Of a stretch of 64,000 nucleotides of DNA, positions 17,881 through 26,471 are shown piece by piece. A program made the translations under genes and the position numbers. The number at the start of each line of letters is the position of its first letter. Positions within the stretch are counted from its first letter, which is position 1. The notes under the pieces are model-generated. The model had not been told where the DNA came from. It worked only from the letters and a program-made list of their open reading frames with translations, and ran no database searches. The DNA lies in assembly GCA_002482545.1 (NCBI GenBank), contig DLGF01000009.1:62001-126000 (forward strand). The letters run 5' to 3'. The DNA is from Sporomusaceae bacterium UBA7701 (GTDB lineage Bacteria > Bacillota > Negativicutes > Sporomusales > UBA7701).

Positions 17881-17975
17881 ACCGTTCGTGCTCTGTTGCG
17901 TACAAGCGAAGGCCGCTGAAAGGACTTGCAAAAACATGCAGCTGACCCCTTCTGCCATCCTGAACTTATCCACAT

Positions 17976-18004
17976 TAAAAACAAAAGCCGCTTGCAGCGG
18001 CTTG
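17976..18004 (-). terminator. Terminator of the NlpC/P60 gene
   Basis: On the minus strand AAGCCGC/GCGGCTT arms are followed by TTGTTTTTA, a few nt after the stop codon. Confidence 0.85.
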
Positions 18005-18010
18005 TTGCTT

Positions 18011-19351
18011 TTACGGCATTACAAATTGGCGGACCCCCGTCAGGGCTTCCATGAAGATCTTCCGATAGGCGGTGTAAATGCTGAGAAGGGGAGTCACCAG
18101 CGTCTCCCGGGACTTGTATTCCTTCAGTTCCCCGCCCTCTTGCCGGCAAAACCGGGACAAGGCGTGAATCATGTAGTATTCCTGTCCGTGTTTCCCCAAA
18201 TACAGCATGACATGGCCTTTGGAATACAGCGTCGTTCCGGGTTCCAGGCCATCGAACAGCTTCGACCGCTCTTCGAGCGGCATGGCTTCGGGGAGCGGAC
18301 AGTATTTGCCGAAGGAATGCTCTTGCTCTCCGGCGTTCCGGGGAAGCTTCAGGCCCATCGTCGCGAACGTGTCCATAACCAAGGCCGAGCAATCCCGGGC
18401 ATTGAACATTCCTCCCCAGCCGTACCGCTCGCCCTGGGCCTTGAAAGCCTGCCGAAGCACGTTCTCCGTGGTATAGGGCAGATAGCCGGGCGAGACATCG
18501 CTCGTCCGGGGGATGAAGGCCAGTTGCGTCACTAAGTTGCCCCGCTCGTCCCGGACCGGAAGCTTGACCACAAAATTGCCGGCGGGATTATGGTTGTTGA
18601 CGCTGGCTGGAATCTCCTCGCGGCCGGCCAGGGGAAGCCGGACTCCCATGTACAGGGGAAGCTCGGAAAGGCTTGCGTCAAAAGGGTTGTAGTTGGTACG
18701 CACCCGGCTGCCGGTGACGACCAGGAAAGGGTTATGGCCGGCAAAGCCTAATACCGCCTCCCGGGAGCCGACAGCGACATCGGCCGCCGGAATCCAGGCA
18801 AGGTAATTATACATTTGGGCGAAATACCACTGGCCGTCTTTACTGGTATGGAGAATGGCGAGAGGCTCGGCGGGGTAAATCGCGGTTTCTATAAGGCAGT
18901 CGAATTCATAGTCGCCCGGCTCGTCAAACACCCGCCCGGCTCCGGGAAGCCTCCTCATCTCCGTCCTCCTCACGGTCAGGCCGAAGCGGACCGGGATGAA
19001 GTCCGCCGCGCCGCCGGTGTTCAGATTTGCGGCGAGGGCGGTCCAATACTGCGGCGAAAGAGGTTCGCCCTTGGCGTCATAGAGCGTTCCCGCCGGAATA
19101 GCGCTTGCTTTGTTCACCAACTCCAACAGCTTCTCTTTGGTGATTGATGCCGGATATTGTTCTAGTTCGAAGGGCACCGGATACTTTTCGCAAAGCCTCC
19201 GGTTAAAATCGTTGATCTCCGCTTCCGTCATAAGGATTTTTCCGAAGCCGTCCTTGATCCAGAAATCCGGATACAACATCTCGGGTCTTACGTTCGGAAC
19301 GTTGGACTCGAACTGTTCATAACCTTTCGGGTTGGAGCCTGTACATGCCAT
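18011..19351 (-). CDS. NlpC/P60 cell-wall peptidase with SH3-like domains
   Basis: The 446-residue protein has an N-terminal NlpC-associated region, SH3-type segments (about residues 120-270) and a C-terminal NlpC/P60 domain. The catalytic Cys is in ARDCSALVMD (near 340) and the His in KGHVMLYLG (near 395); a further His lies in MIHALSR. Such enzymes cut gamma-D-Glu-diaminopimelate bonds in peptidoglycan peptides. No signal peptide is evident, so an internal role in recycling muropeptides is plausible. GAGGAGG precedes the ATG. An OppA-type binding protein lies upstream on the same strand, and both genes carry the same 67-bp leader element. Confidence 0.87.
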   Translation of the reverse strand: MACTGSNPKGYEQFESNVPNVRPEMLYPDFWIKDGFGKILMTEAEINDFNRRLCEKYPVPFELEQYPASITKEKLLELVNKASAIPAGTLYDAKGEPLSPQYWTALAANLNTGGAADFIPVRFGLTVRRTEMRRLPGAGRVFDEPGDYEFDCLIETAIYPAEPLAILHTSKDGQWYFAQMYNYLAWIPAADVAVGSREAVLGFAGHNPFLVVTGSRVRTNYNPFDASLSELPLYMGVRLPLAGREEIPASVNNHNPAGNFVVKLPVRDERGNLVTQLAFIPRTSDVSPGYLPYTTENVLRQAFKAQGERYGWGGMFNARDCSALVMDTFATMGLKLPRNAGEQEHSFGKYCPLPEAMPLEERSKLFDGLEPGTTLYSKGHVMLYLGKHGQEYYMIHALSRFCRQEGGELKEYKSRETLVTPLLSIYTAYRKIFMEALTGVRQFVMP

Positions 19352-19382
19352 CTGCCATCCTCCTCGTAGTTAAAATGAAAAT

Positions 19383-19449
19383 AGCATAAACACCCACCCC
19401 CAGGCGCTTATGCTGGATTTTGCTTTCGTGCGGAAAAGCAAAGCAGCCG
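19383..19449 (-). repeat. Two-hairpin leader element, copy A
   Basis: This 67-bp unit lies 31 nt before the NlpC/P60 start. On the minus strand it begins CGGCTGCTTTGC and forms two hairpins. The first is TTGCTTT/AAAGCAA. The second has AGCATAA/TTATGCT ends and an inner GCGCC/GGTGT stem, and is followed by a T-rich stretch. It matches copy B at 21291-21357, with stem bases changed in a pairing-preserving way. Confidence 0.75.
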
Positions 19450-19517
19450 TTTTATTCCTCCCTTGTAGTTCCATACGGAAACCGGAAATCCTCCTAGGAA
19501 ACCCGCGCGGGAAGAAT

Positions 19518-19553
19518 GCCGCCTTCCCAGCGTTTCAAGCCCGGGAAGGCGGC
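19518..19553 (-). terminator. Terminator of the OppA-type gene
   Basis: Perfect 11-bp arms GCCGCCTTCCC/GGGAAGGCGGC are followed by ATTCTTCC on the minus strand, about 20 nt after the stop. Confidence 0.8.
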
Positions 19554-19574
19554 AAATAGAGGGATTAAACCAAG

Positions 19575-21188
19575 TTAGTCAATCGTGGCCTCGCGATAAT
19601 ATACGGCGCCCAGGGCGTCCCGGATGACGCCTTTGACTTTCGGATTCTCCAGATATTTATTGGTATAGAAGTAGATGGGGATGACCGGCATCTCGTCGAT
19701 TAGGATCTTCTCCGCGTCATGCATGGCTTTCATGCGGACCGCCGGATCGGAAGAAGTCTTGGCCTGCTCGACCAGCTTGTCGTAGTCGGGGTTGCCCCAG
19801 CGGGTGAGGTTGTTGCCGTTCTTGCTGGTCAAGGTATCCATGAAGGTCATGGCGTCGGCATAGTCGCCGATCCAGGAGCTGCGGGCCAGTTGGAAGTTGC
19901 CGGCGTTGCGGGTCTGCAGATAGACCTTCCATTCCTGGTTGCTCAAGGAAGCGCTTACCCCCAGATTTTTCTTCCACATTTCCTGGAGAGCCTCGGCAAT
20001 TACCTTGTGGGATTCGGAAGTATTGTAAAGAATATCGACAGGCGGCAGGTCCTTGCCGTCCGGATAACCGGCTTCGGCCAGCAGTTTTTTGGCGGTTTCC
20101 ACATCGTTATCCTTAAACAGGTCGCCGCCGACTTTGCGGAAATCGTCGCCGGCTTTCGCGTCAGGCAGGCCGGGGGACGCCCAGGCCAACGCGGGGGCTT
20201 CGCCGCCTTTGATGACATTGTCGATCAAGGTCCTCCGGTCGATGGCCAAAGCAAAGGCTTTACGGACTCTGGGATCGTCGAAAGGGGCTTTGGCGGTATT
20301 GACACAGTAATAATAGGTTCCGATGTAGGGGCCGTTTTTCAGCTTGCCCTCTTTGAGCAGACGGGGAATCTCCGGCAGCGGCGGGGTGACTTCCGCGGCA
20401 TCCAGTTGCTTGTTCTCGAAGGCGTCCAGGATGGTCTTGACGTTGTCGCTCAGAGAAATAACGACCTTGTCCAGCTTAACGACGTCTTTGTTCCAGTAGT
20501 TATCGTTTTTGACTAGTTCGATCTTGTCGGTATGAGTCCAGCTGACAATTTTGAAGGGACCATTGCCCACCAGCGTTTTAGGATCGGTATGCCATTTCGG
20601 GTTCGCAGCCACGACCTTCTCCGGCACGGGGAAATAGGTCCAGAAAGTCGTCAGGAAGAGGAAATAGGGAGTCGGTTTCTCCAGCTTTACTTCCAGGGTC
20701 TTTTCATCCAGAGCCTTTACGCCCACTTCATCAGCCTTGGCGTTCCCTTTATTGTACGCCGCGCCGTTTTTCAGATAATAAAGCTGTTCGGCGTACTTGC
20801 TGCCCAATTCAGGGCTTAGGGCGCTTTTCCAGGAAAACTCAAAATCCCTGGCGGTCAGCGGATCGCCGTTGGACCATTTTAGTCCGGAACGCAGAAAGAA
20901 TTTATAGGTGAGGCCGTCAGGCGACACCTCCCAGCGTTCGGCCACTCCGGGAACAGGTTCGCCCTTCTGGTTCTGCGTACAGAGACCTTCAAAAAGCTGC
21001 CGGAGGATCATGCTCTCAGGCACCCCAACCGCAGTTCTCGGGTCCAGGGTTTCCGGCTCGGCGCCATTGGCGGTGCGGAGAATTTTTCCGCCGGCCTGAC
21101 TTTGCTGATTGCCGCCACAGCCCGCCGCAAGCAGGGCCGTCGTCAATGCGAGCGCCAGCAGTAATGCGCAAAGCTTTTTGCTCTTCAT
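19575..21188 (-). CDS. Peptide ABC transporter substrate-binding lipoprotein (OppA/SBP_bac_5 family)
   Basis: The 537-residue protein has a lipoprotein signal ending in the lipobox LLAAGC, then a family-5 binding fold with AEPETLDPRTAVGVPES near the start, LTARDFEFSWKSALSP and DPRVRKAFALAIDR. It would be lipid-anchored outside the inner membrane and bind oligopeptides, possibly cell-wall peptides given the NlpC/P60 neighbour. No permease or ATPase genes accompany it. I chose the second ATG (21188), 9 nt after AGGAGG; an ATG six bases earlier is also possible. Confidence 0.92.
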   Translation of the reverse strand: MKSKKLCALLLALALTTALLAAGCGGNQQSQAGGKILRTANGAEPETLDPRTAVGVPESMILRQLFEGLCTQNQKGEPVPGVAERWEVSPDGLTYKFFLRSGLKWSNGDPLTARDFEFSWKSALSPELGSKYAEQLYYLKNGAAYNKGNAKADEVGVKALDEKTLEVKLEKPTPYFLFLTTFWTYFPVPEKVVAANPKWHTDPKTLVGNGPFKIVSWTHTDKIELVKNDNYWNKDVVKLDKVVISLSDNVKTILDAFENKQLDAAEVTPPLPEIPRLLKEGKLKNGPYIGTYYYCVNTAKAPFDDPRVRKAFALAIDRRTLIDNVIKGGEAPALAWASPGLPDAKAGDDFRKVGGDLFKDNDVETAKKLLAEAGYPDGKDLPPVDILYNTSESHKVIAEALQEMWKKNLGVSASLSNQEWKVYLQTRNAGNFQLARSSWIGDYADAMTFMDTLTSKNGNNLTRWGNPDYDKLVEQAKTSSDPAVRMKAMHDAEKILIDEMPVIPIYFYTNKYLENPKVKGVIRDALGAVYYREATID

Positions 21189-21290
21189 ACCCATACACCT
21201 CCTGATGATTAGAAAAATGATGCCCCATCTGCTTATACTTGTAACTAACCCCCCTTTTATGGTCGATGATCCTTCCCTCAAAAACAAATC

Positions 21291-21357
21291 AGCATAAACG
21301 CCTTACGGAAAGGCATTTATGCTGGATTTCGCTTTTGTGAGGAAAGCAAAGCAGCCG
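21291..21357 (-). repeat. Two-hairpin leader element, copy B
   Basis: This has the same length and order as copy A (67 bp, CGGCTGCTTTGC on the minus strand). The second stem is AGCATAAATGCC/GGCGTTTATGCT and is followed by GATTTGTTTTT, which looks like an intrinsic terminator. It lies in the 5' untranslated region of the OppA-type gene, between its promoter and its start codon. Confidence 0.75.
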
Positions 21358-21380
21358 ATATGAAATTCATTTCTTTATAT

Positions 21381-21409
21381 ATTTTAATACTTTTGAACGG
21401 GTATTGCAA
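21381..21409 (-). promoter_or_regulatory. Promoter of the OppA-type gene
   Basis: TTGCAA and TAAAAT hexamers are spaced by 17 bp on the minus strand in an A/T-rich stretch. The transcript would carry leader element B. Confidence 0.65.
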
Positions 21410-21496
21410 CTAAATTCTTTGAATATAGTGAAAGTTCAGCCAAATATCCTCTTGCGAGATGTTCAGCCTTAAAGCGGATCACCGGCCGGACCTTTC

Positions 21497-21892
21497 TTAC
21501 AATTTGACTGCTCGGGAGGCTCCTTTCATATCATTGAAGGTGGCTTCACCGTCTTCGACGTAAAAAAGTTCAAAAATCGAATCATCTACGCTATACATTT
21601 TGCTCAGCATCGGCATGGCGTCCAACGCAGCCTGCTTCGTGCCCTTATTGGTGTCAAACACCGCTTTGCCGTGCAATCGCAGCCATTCGCCCGTTTTTGC
21701 GGTGGTACTCACTTCAAAATGGGGATTGGCTCTGAGTTGTTTATATACCGGCTTCTGGTTACTGGTCGAAAAATATAATTTGCCCTCATACTCCATAATA
21801 AAACCGAAAGGGCGCACCTTGGGAATGTTCCCCTCAACAGTGGCAAGATAGAAGATCGGGTTGTCCTTTAAAAATGCGAGAACCTCATTCAT
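21497..21892 (-). CDS. Pyridoxamine 5'-phosphate oxidase-like flavin-binding protein
   Basis: The 131-residue protein has the split-barrel flavin-binding pattern NPIFYLATVEGNIPKVRPFG and LYFSTSNQKPVYKQL. Small members of this family bind FMN or F420 and act as oxidoreductases or binding proteins; the substrate is unknown. The ATG at 21892 is favoured over the upstream start seven codons earlier because AAAGGAG lies at a normal distance before it. It is probably a single gene. Confidence 0.87.
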   Translation of the reverse strand: MNEVLAFLKDNPIFYLATVEGNIPKVRPFGFIMEYEGKLYFSTSNQKPVYKQLRANPHFEVSTTAKTGEWLRLHGKAVFDTNKGTKQAALDAMPMLSKMYSVDDSIFELFYVEDGEATFNDMKGASRAVKL

Positions 21893-22005
21893 GGTCAGCA
21901 CTCCTTTTCTCATTATTGGGCTTGGGTCGCAGATATCCTTAAAGCGGCCGGCCCGCCAAGCCCTGTATCAAGCCCGAGTTACGGCGGCGCCAGCAGCCGG
22001 CCCGC

Positions 22006-22560
22006 CTATTTGAGCAGCGTTTCGATATCTTCTTTCATGGCCAACGGAGAAGTTGTCGGTTCATAACGGCCTGTTACCTTGCCATTTCGGTCGATCAGAA
22101 ATTTGGTGAAGTTCCACTTAATGTCATTGCCCTCAAGAAACTCCGGAAAGCTTTCCTGCAGAACACCTTGCAGCTTTTCAGCCACAGGGTGATTCCGGTC
22201 AAAGCCTTTGAAGGGAGCCTGTTCCGCCAAATACTTGAACAGGGGATGAGCCGTTTCGCCGCGGACGTCGGTTTTCGCAAAGAGCGGAAAGGTCACGCCA
22301 TAGTTTATCTGGCAAAAGTTTTGTACTTCCGAATTGCTGCCAGGCTCCTGCGCGGCGAATTGATTGCTGGGAAAGCCCAATATCTCCAAGCCGGCCTGCT
22401 GATAGGTACGGTAAAGCTCCTGCAATTCCTCGTACTGGGGTGTAAAACCGCATTTACTGGCGGTATTGACAATTAAGAGAACCTTTCCTTTATACTTTGC
22501 CAAGAAAATTTCTTCCCCATCAATCGATCTCATTTGAAAATCATAAATACTCACATCCAC
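22006..22560 (-). CDS. gpx: Glutathione peroxidase-family thiol peroxidase
   Basis: The 184-residue enzyme contains the peroxidatic Cys in NTASKCGFTPQYEEL, the Gln in GFPSNQF and the Trp-Asn pair in KWNFTKFL, so the catalytic tetrad is complete. It uses Cys, not selenocysteine. Bacterial members reduce hydrogen peroxide and organic hydroperoxides, usually with thioredoxin rather than glutathione. Such oxidative defence suits an anaerobe exposed to air. The start has an AAGGAAG site. Confidence 0.95.
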   Translation of the reverse strand: MDVSIYDFQMRSIDGEEIFLAKYKGKVLLIVNTASKCGFTPQYEELQELYRTYQQAGLEILGFPSNQFAAQEPGSNSEVQNFCQINYGVTFPLFAKTDVRGETAHPLFKYLAEQAPFKGFDRNHPVAEKLQGVLQESFPEFLEGNDIKWNFTKFLIDRNGKVTGRYEPTTSPLAMKEDIETLLK

Positions 22561-22975
22561 ACTTCCTTTGCGGTTACTGTCCCAGGCCGTGCCAAGCAGC
22601 CTCGCCTTATCCCTCCCCTATGGGCGGCAACCTCGGCCCAGCGCGCTGCCCCCAATATTCTCCGATGGTATTATAGCCAGCGGACCCTTTTTATATCGAT
22701 TTTCCTGCAGCGGTATCGCAACTAACCGCTACTCCGCCCCCAAAGGCTTCTATATACTTTGAGCCGACCTCATTTGATAATGACGAAAACCCATCCGGTT
22801 TATTGCAGCCTAACTTTACCCTTCCTGGCCGGTTGCCGATTCGTACAATAAAAAAGCCGACTCGGCAGGAACGAGCGGTTTTATCCCGCTTCATTCCAGC
22901 AATTTCTTCTGATATTGCAAGGAGCGGCAATAACTCGGCCGGGCATAAGAAATAAGGCCTAAACGGCCTTGTCCC
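22561..22975. other. Gene-free region between gpx and spoVB
   Basis: No open frame here has a ribosome site and family match. It holds the spoVB terminator at its right-hand end and a TATAAT hexamer (minus strand, 22670-22675) that may belong to gpx, without a clear -35. I see no repeat or known RNA in the rest. Confidence 0.5.
22943..22970 (-). terminator. Terminator of the SpoVB-type gene
   Basis: AAGGCC/GGCCTT arms with a 5-nt loop are followed by ATTTCTT on the minus strand, directly after the stop codon. Confidence 0.65.
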
Positions 22976-24604
22976 CTATTTCGGGGTTTCTTCCGCCAGC
23001 AGCCCGACGGCTTGCAGCAGCCGGGCCAGGCGCGGTCCGACCAGCGGAACCAGCCTGACATCGGCGGCTCCTATGCCGCCGATCAACAACATCCCTGTTC
23101 CATAGACCGTCACCCCGATAACGATGGCGGACAGCACCGCCAGGTTGTTGCTTTTAGTAAGCGCCACCACTGCGCGAAAAACCAGATGGACTATGCCGCC
23201 CATAACGGCAGCGGCGGCGATGCTTTTGCCCAGGGACCGGTAATCGAGAATAAAGCCGGTATGGCGCCGGACATAACGCATGTTCAGCAGCGCCGCGATG
23301 CCGATATCCGCCACCGTCGCCCAGGCGGCGCCGGCGATGCCGAGACCGGGAACGACGGTCAGCGTCCAGTTCAATCCGACTTTGGCAACCGCCGAGATAG
23401 CCATATTGACTACCGGAATCATGGTCCGCCCCATCCCCTGCAAAACCCCGGTAGACACCTGGTGAACGCCCAGCAGGACGATGCCGGCGGCCAGCACCTC
23501 CACCGAGGGCGCCGCCTGGGGAGCGTGATAGAGGATGGTTACCAGCGGTTCGGCCAAGAGCCATACTCCGACGAAAGCCGGAACTGTGACGATATTCGCC
23601 AGGCGAAAGGCGGCGGCGGTCCGGCTATATACCCGTTCCCGCTGCCCCAGTGAATGCGCCTCCGATATGGCCGGCACAATGCTCGTAGCCAAGGCGCCGG
23701 TCAGCACGGTGGCCAAACCGACGAGCGGGACCGCCATGCCGGTGAGATAGCCGAAGAGTTCGGTCGCCTGCCCCACCGGGTAGCCCGCGTCCTCAAGCCG
23801 CCGGGGAACAACCAGCAAATCCAGGTTGGAAACGACCGGAAGCATGATGCTGGCCGCGGAAATCGGGAGCGATAACCGGAGGATGCGTTTGATAACCCCG
23901 GCTGGCTTGGTTTCCATTCCGCCGGCGCCGGGGCTGGAAGCCTGGGACAAGCGCCGGCGATGGCGCCAATAAAAAAAAAGCAATACGATCAAGCCGGCCA
24001 GCGCTCCGGGCCCCGCCCCGAAGGTAGCTCCGGCGGCGGCGTATTCAATGCCCCTAGGTGCGAGCAGCATGGCGAAAAACAGCATGGTAAGAACCCGCAC
24101 GACCTGCTCGGCGATCTGCGATACCGCCGTGGGAGTCATAAGCTGCCAGCCTTGCAGGTAGCCGCGAAAGCTGGACAGCAGGGTGACAAAGAAAATAGCC
24201 GGCGCCAGGGCCACCAGCGAATAATAAGCCCTGGCGTCCCGGATAAAGCGTTCTTCGATGAGCCAGCCCGCGCCGGAATAGAGAAGCAGACTGAACACCA
24301 TACCGGTGACCGCCAGGAGCGCCAGGGAAATGCGGAATACGCTTCTGGCTCCGCGATAATCCTGAAGCGCCACCCGCTCGGCCGTGAGAATAGAAATCGC
24401 CACAGGAATACCGGCTGAGGAAACACTGAGCGCCAAAAGGTACAGCGGGTACGCCATCTGATAAAGCCCCATGCCTTCGCCGCCGAGCACCCGGGACAGA
24501 ATAATCCAGTTGAGCGACCCGATAATCTTTACAATAATCCCCGCCGCGGTTAGCACCAACGTACCCTGGAATATATTACTCGCCTGCTGTTTACGTATTT
24601 TCAT
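22976..24604 (-). CDS. spoVB: SpoVB-type polysaccharide/lipid flippase (MOP superfamily)
   Basis: The 542-residue membrane protein has about 14 segments and opens with NIFQGTLVLTAAGIIVKIIGSLNWIILSRVLGGEGMGLYQMAYP, shortened here as the typical SpoVB/MurJ-like N-terminus. Members flip lipid-linked cell-wall or cortex precursors, and SpoVB is needed for spore cortex formation. Assignment to sporulation rather than general wall synthesis is by resemblance. The ATG at 24604 opens the hydrophobic N-terminus; the frame extends 59 codons upstream with polar sequence and no better site. The ribosome site here is weak. Confidence 0.85.
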   Translation of the reverse strand: MKIRKQQASNIFQGTLVLTAAGIIVKIIGSLNWIILSRVLGGEGMGLYQMAYPLYLLALSVSSAGIPVAISILTAERVALQDYRGARSVFRISLALLAVTGMVFSLLLYSGAGWLIEERFIRDARAYYSLVALAPAIFFVTLLSSFRGYLQGWQLMTPTAVSQIAEQVVRVLTMLFFAMLLAPRGIEYAAAGATFGAGPGALAGLIVLLFFYWRHRRRLSQASSPGAGGMETKPAGVIKRILRLSLPISAASIMLPVVSNLDLLVVPRRLEDAGYPVGQATELFGYLTGMAVPLVGLATVLTGALATSIVPAISEAHSLGQRERVYSRTAAAFRLANIVTVPAFVGVWLLAEPLVTILYHAPQAAPSVEVLAAGIVLLGVHQVSTGVLQGMGRTMIPVVNMAISAVAKVGLNWTLTVVPGLGIAGAAWATVADIGIAALLNMRYVRRHTGFILDYRSLGKSIAAAAVMGGIVHLVFRAVVALTKSNNLAVLSAIVIGVTVYGTGMLLIGGIGAADVRLVPLVGPRLARLLQAVGLLAEETPK

Positions 24605-24806
24605 CTTCTTCAGCCTTTGTCGATGAACTTCTTTCCGATACGGCGGCCTGTACCCCTCTTTGAATAACCGGCGCGCAGTCTGCGGTAACGCCCCGGTTCC
24701 GGGAAGACAGCCTCGAGGTGCCGACAACGGTGCCCTGGTGAAGTTGTCCTCACCAGTAGCATTCCCAAGGCGCCCGGTCATCAGCCGCCGCTGATCTTAG
24801 ACCACG

Positions 24807-24836
24807 CAAAAGAGGGATTTAACTCCTAAATCCCTC
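24807..24836 (-). terminator. Terminator after the small membrane protein gene
   Basis: Perfect 10-bp arms GAGGGATTTA/TAAATCCCTC with a 5-nt loop are followed by TTTTGCG on the minus strand. Confidence 0.75.
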
Positions 24837-24878
24837 CGCGTGAAGGTTTATTTATTGAAGCCCGATGGTTACACGGGT

Positions 24879-25076
24879 TTATTCTCGATAATGCCCGATA
24901 AAATCGTCATATTGGTCAAAATAGCGCTGACAGGGCGGACATAGAAATACAAAGAAAATCAACCAAAGCGCCAGTAGCACAAAAACCGGGATATTGGGCG
25001 GCAAAAATCTGGGCACCAGGTCGGCGGTTGTCTTACAGGCCCTGGATTTACCGGATCGCGGCTGCGGCTCCCCCAT
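24879..25076 (-). CDS. Small single-span membrane protein of unknown function
   Basis: This 65-residue protein has a basic N-terminus, one hydrophobic segment (about residues 28-46, VFVLLALWLIFFVFLC) and an acidic, aromatic tail with a CPPC motif just after the membrane. The ATG at 25076 follows GGGAGGAG and a terminator follows the gene, so expression is likely. I recognise no family. The CPPC could be redox-active or bind metal, which is speculation. Confidence 0.6.
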   Translation of the reverse strand: MGEPQPRSGKSRACKTTADLVPRFLPPNIPVFVLLALWLIFFVFLCPPCQRYFDQYDDFIGHYRE

Positions 25077-25203
25077 CTCCGAACTCCTCCCGATGTTCAT
25101 TATGTTATAGGCTATGGCCGTCAGTCCGAAGTTGTTCCGGAGCAGCACTAAACATCATCGTCGGGATCATCGTCGGGATCACCGTCAGCCGCGTACCGGG
25201 CGC

Positions 25204-25386
25204 TTACCGGTCGGACAATAGTGTTCCGCCCACTCCGACGTTGTCCGGCGGGTTCTCTTTAATAAGGACAGTAAAGGCCTGCTCGGGTACCTTCATAATG
25301 GCGCCCGCCGTTCGGGTCAAGGCTTGGGCCAGATCCCGTTTCTGCTCCTTGCTTAAAAGACCGCTTTCCACAGTAATAACCGGCAT
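25204..25386 (-). CDS. 4-oxalocrotonate tautomerase-family protein
   Basis: This 60-residue protein starts MPVITVESG, so the catalytic Pro becomes the N-terminus after Met removal, as in the 4-OT family. EQAFTVLIKENPPDNVGVGG matches the family's C-terminal half. Members are small hexameric tautomerases with many substrates. The second ATG is chosen because it yields Pro-1 and sits about 8 nt after AGGAG. Confidence 0.9.
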   Translation of the reverse strand: MPVITVESGLLSKEQKRDLAQALTRTAGAIMKVPEQAFTVLIKENPPDNVGVGGTLLSDR

Positions 25387-25447
25387 TGCCATCTCTCCTG
25401 TCTAACTTTTCCCTATTAGGATATATCCTTTTTCCGGCCTTGTAAAG

Positions 25448-26149
25448 TCATAAGGCAGGGTTTTCCTGGTGATACTGAAACCGGAAGGCCGAAGGAGAAT
25501 CGCGGTTGGGGCACAGCGAGACTTCGATCGGGTGAATGACTCCCCCCTGGACAAAAGAGACTTTTCCGGTCTCTTCGGACACTAACAGCACCAGCGCGTC
25601 GGTCTGTTCGCTCAGCCCGATGGCCGCGCGGTGGCGGGTCCCTATCTTTTGCCCTTCGCTGGTGTACTTCTTGTCGGACAGCGGAAAAACGCACCCGGCG
25701 GAAATAATGCGGCCTTCCCGGATAATGACCGCGCCGTCGTGCAGGGGATTGCCGGGGTAGAAAATCGTCTCCAGGAGCGGCGCCGACACCTTGGCTTCGA
25801 TAGCCACCCCGGTCGCTCCGCAAATGGCGATATAGGGCTCCAGATTGTCGTTATTCTCGACCGCCAGCAAGGCCCCATGCCCTTTTCGCGACAAAGAGGC
25901 CAGGGCCTTTGCCACTTCCTCCATCCCCTCCAGGCTGGGCAGCAGGGAAGATTGGAAGTGATAAAAGGAGGCCAGCCCGTCCAATTCAAAGGCCATATCT
26001 TTAATGCTGGCGATCTCGCACAACAGACAGCCTTCTTTCTGCTCCAGCATTGTCAGAACCGCCTCGACAGTCAGCGAAATTTCCTCCAGCTTGTCCCGGA
26101 GGTCGTCTTTCATCCCGTCATTGAGTTGGCAAAGAGTCAAGAAATCCAC
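25448..26149 (-). CDS. cdaS: Diadenylate cyclase, CdaS-like
   Basis: The 233-residue protein has an N-terminal two-helix region (to about residue 70) and a DAC domain with the active-site motifs LHDGAVII and GTRHRAA. It makes c-di-AMP from two ATP. Helical N-terminus, lack of membrane segments and size resemble CdaS, the sporulation-linked cyclase of Bacillus, rather than membrane CdaA or DNA-binding DisA. The N-terminal helices in CdaS are autoinhibitory. Assignment to that subgroup is by layout, not by detailed alignment. Confidence 0.87.
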   Translation of the reverse strand: MDFLTLCQLNDGMKDDLRDKLEEISLTVEAVLTMLEQKEGCLLCEIASIKDMAFELDGLASFYHFQSSLLPSLEGMEEVAKALASLSRKGHGALLAVENNDNLEPYIAICGATGVAIEAKVSAPLLETIFYPGNPLHDGAVIIREGRIISAGCVFPLSDKKYTSEGQKIGTRHRAAIGLSEQTDALVLLVSEETGKVSFVQGGVIHPIEVSLCPNRDSPSAFRFQYHQENPAL

Positions 26150-26257
26150 TGCCTTTCTGGGAAAGCCGCAAGCGCAGCCGGCTTTCCGGAGTCATCCTTA
26201 GGTTGCCCGGAGCGCTTCCCGGGAATGTGCATTAGCCTGCGAAAAAAACGCGGCAAC

Positions 26258-26286
26258 AAAAAAGCACCGAAGATAAGCTCCGGTGC
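26258..26286 (-). terminator. Terminator-like hairpin upstream of cdaS
   Basis: GCACCG/CGGTGC arms are followed by TTTTTTG on the minus strand. It closely resembles the hairpin at 26472-26504, and a repeat copy lies between the two. Confidence 0.65.
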
Positions 26287-26309
26287 CCTGATTGAAGAAA
26301 CCCAGGATT

Positions 26310-26438
26310 CACGGACAGTGTACGGGCCAAGTGCTGGCCGGAAGATGTTTATTAAAGCTGCGGGAAGCGGCAGCGTCGGAGCGTTTATAACCATCTTCCG
26401 CGTTTAGGCAGGAAACCGCGAACTTCGGGCGCACACAA
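26310..26438 (-). repeat. Dispersed intergenic repeat, copy 2
   Basis: Read on the minus strand it follows copy 1 (17746-17880) through CGGTTTCCTGCC, AACGCGGAAG, CCGACGCTGCCGCTTCCC and CTTCCGGCC. The palindromic ends here are GAAGATG and CATCTTC, so both arms changed together relative to copy 1 (GAAGCTG and CAGCTTC). Confidence 0.75.
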
Positions 26439-26471
26439 GCAAACGCGCTAAGGCGCTAAGTGTACAGATGG

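Noticed and set aside
17801..18535. 244-codon plus-strand frame through the repeat and NlpC/P60 gene
   Set aside because: It runs antisense to a well-supported hydrolase. Its start peptide is shared with the other repeat copy only because the DNA repeat is shared.
19383..19449. c-di-AMP (ydaO) riboswitch before the NlpC/P60 gene
   Set aside because: The class is common before such genes, but its conserved blocks are absent and the element is far too short.
25154..25190. Tandem 12-bp repeat (ATCATCGTCGGG twice plus a partial copy)
   Set aside because: Only two full units; too short to be a CRISPR, operator array or meaningful satellite without other evidence.
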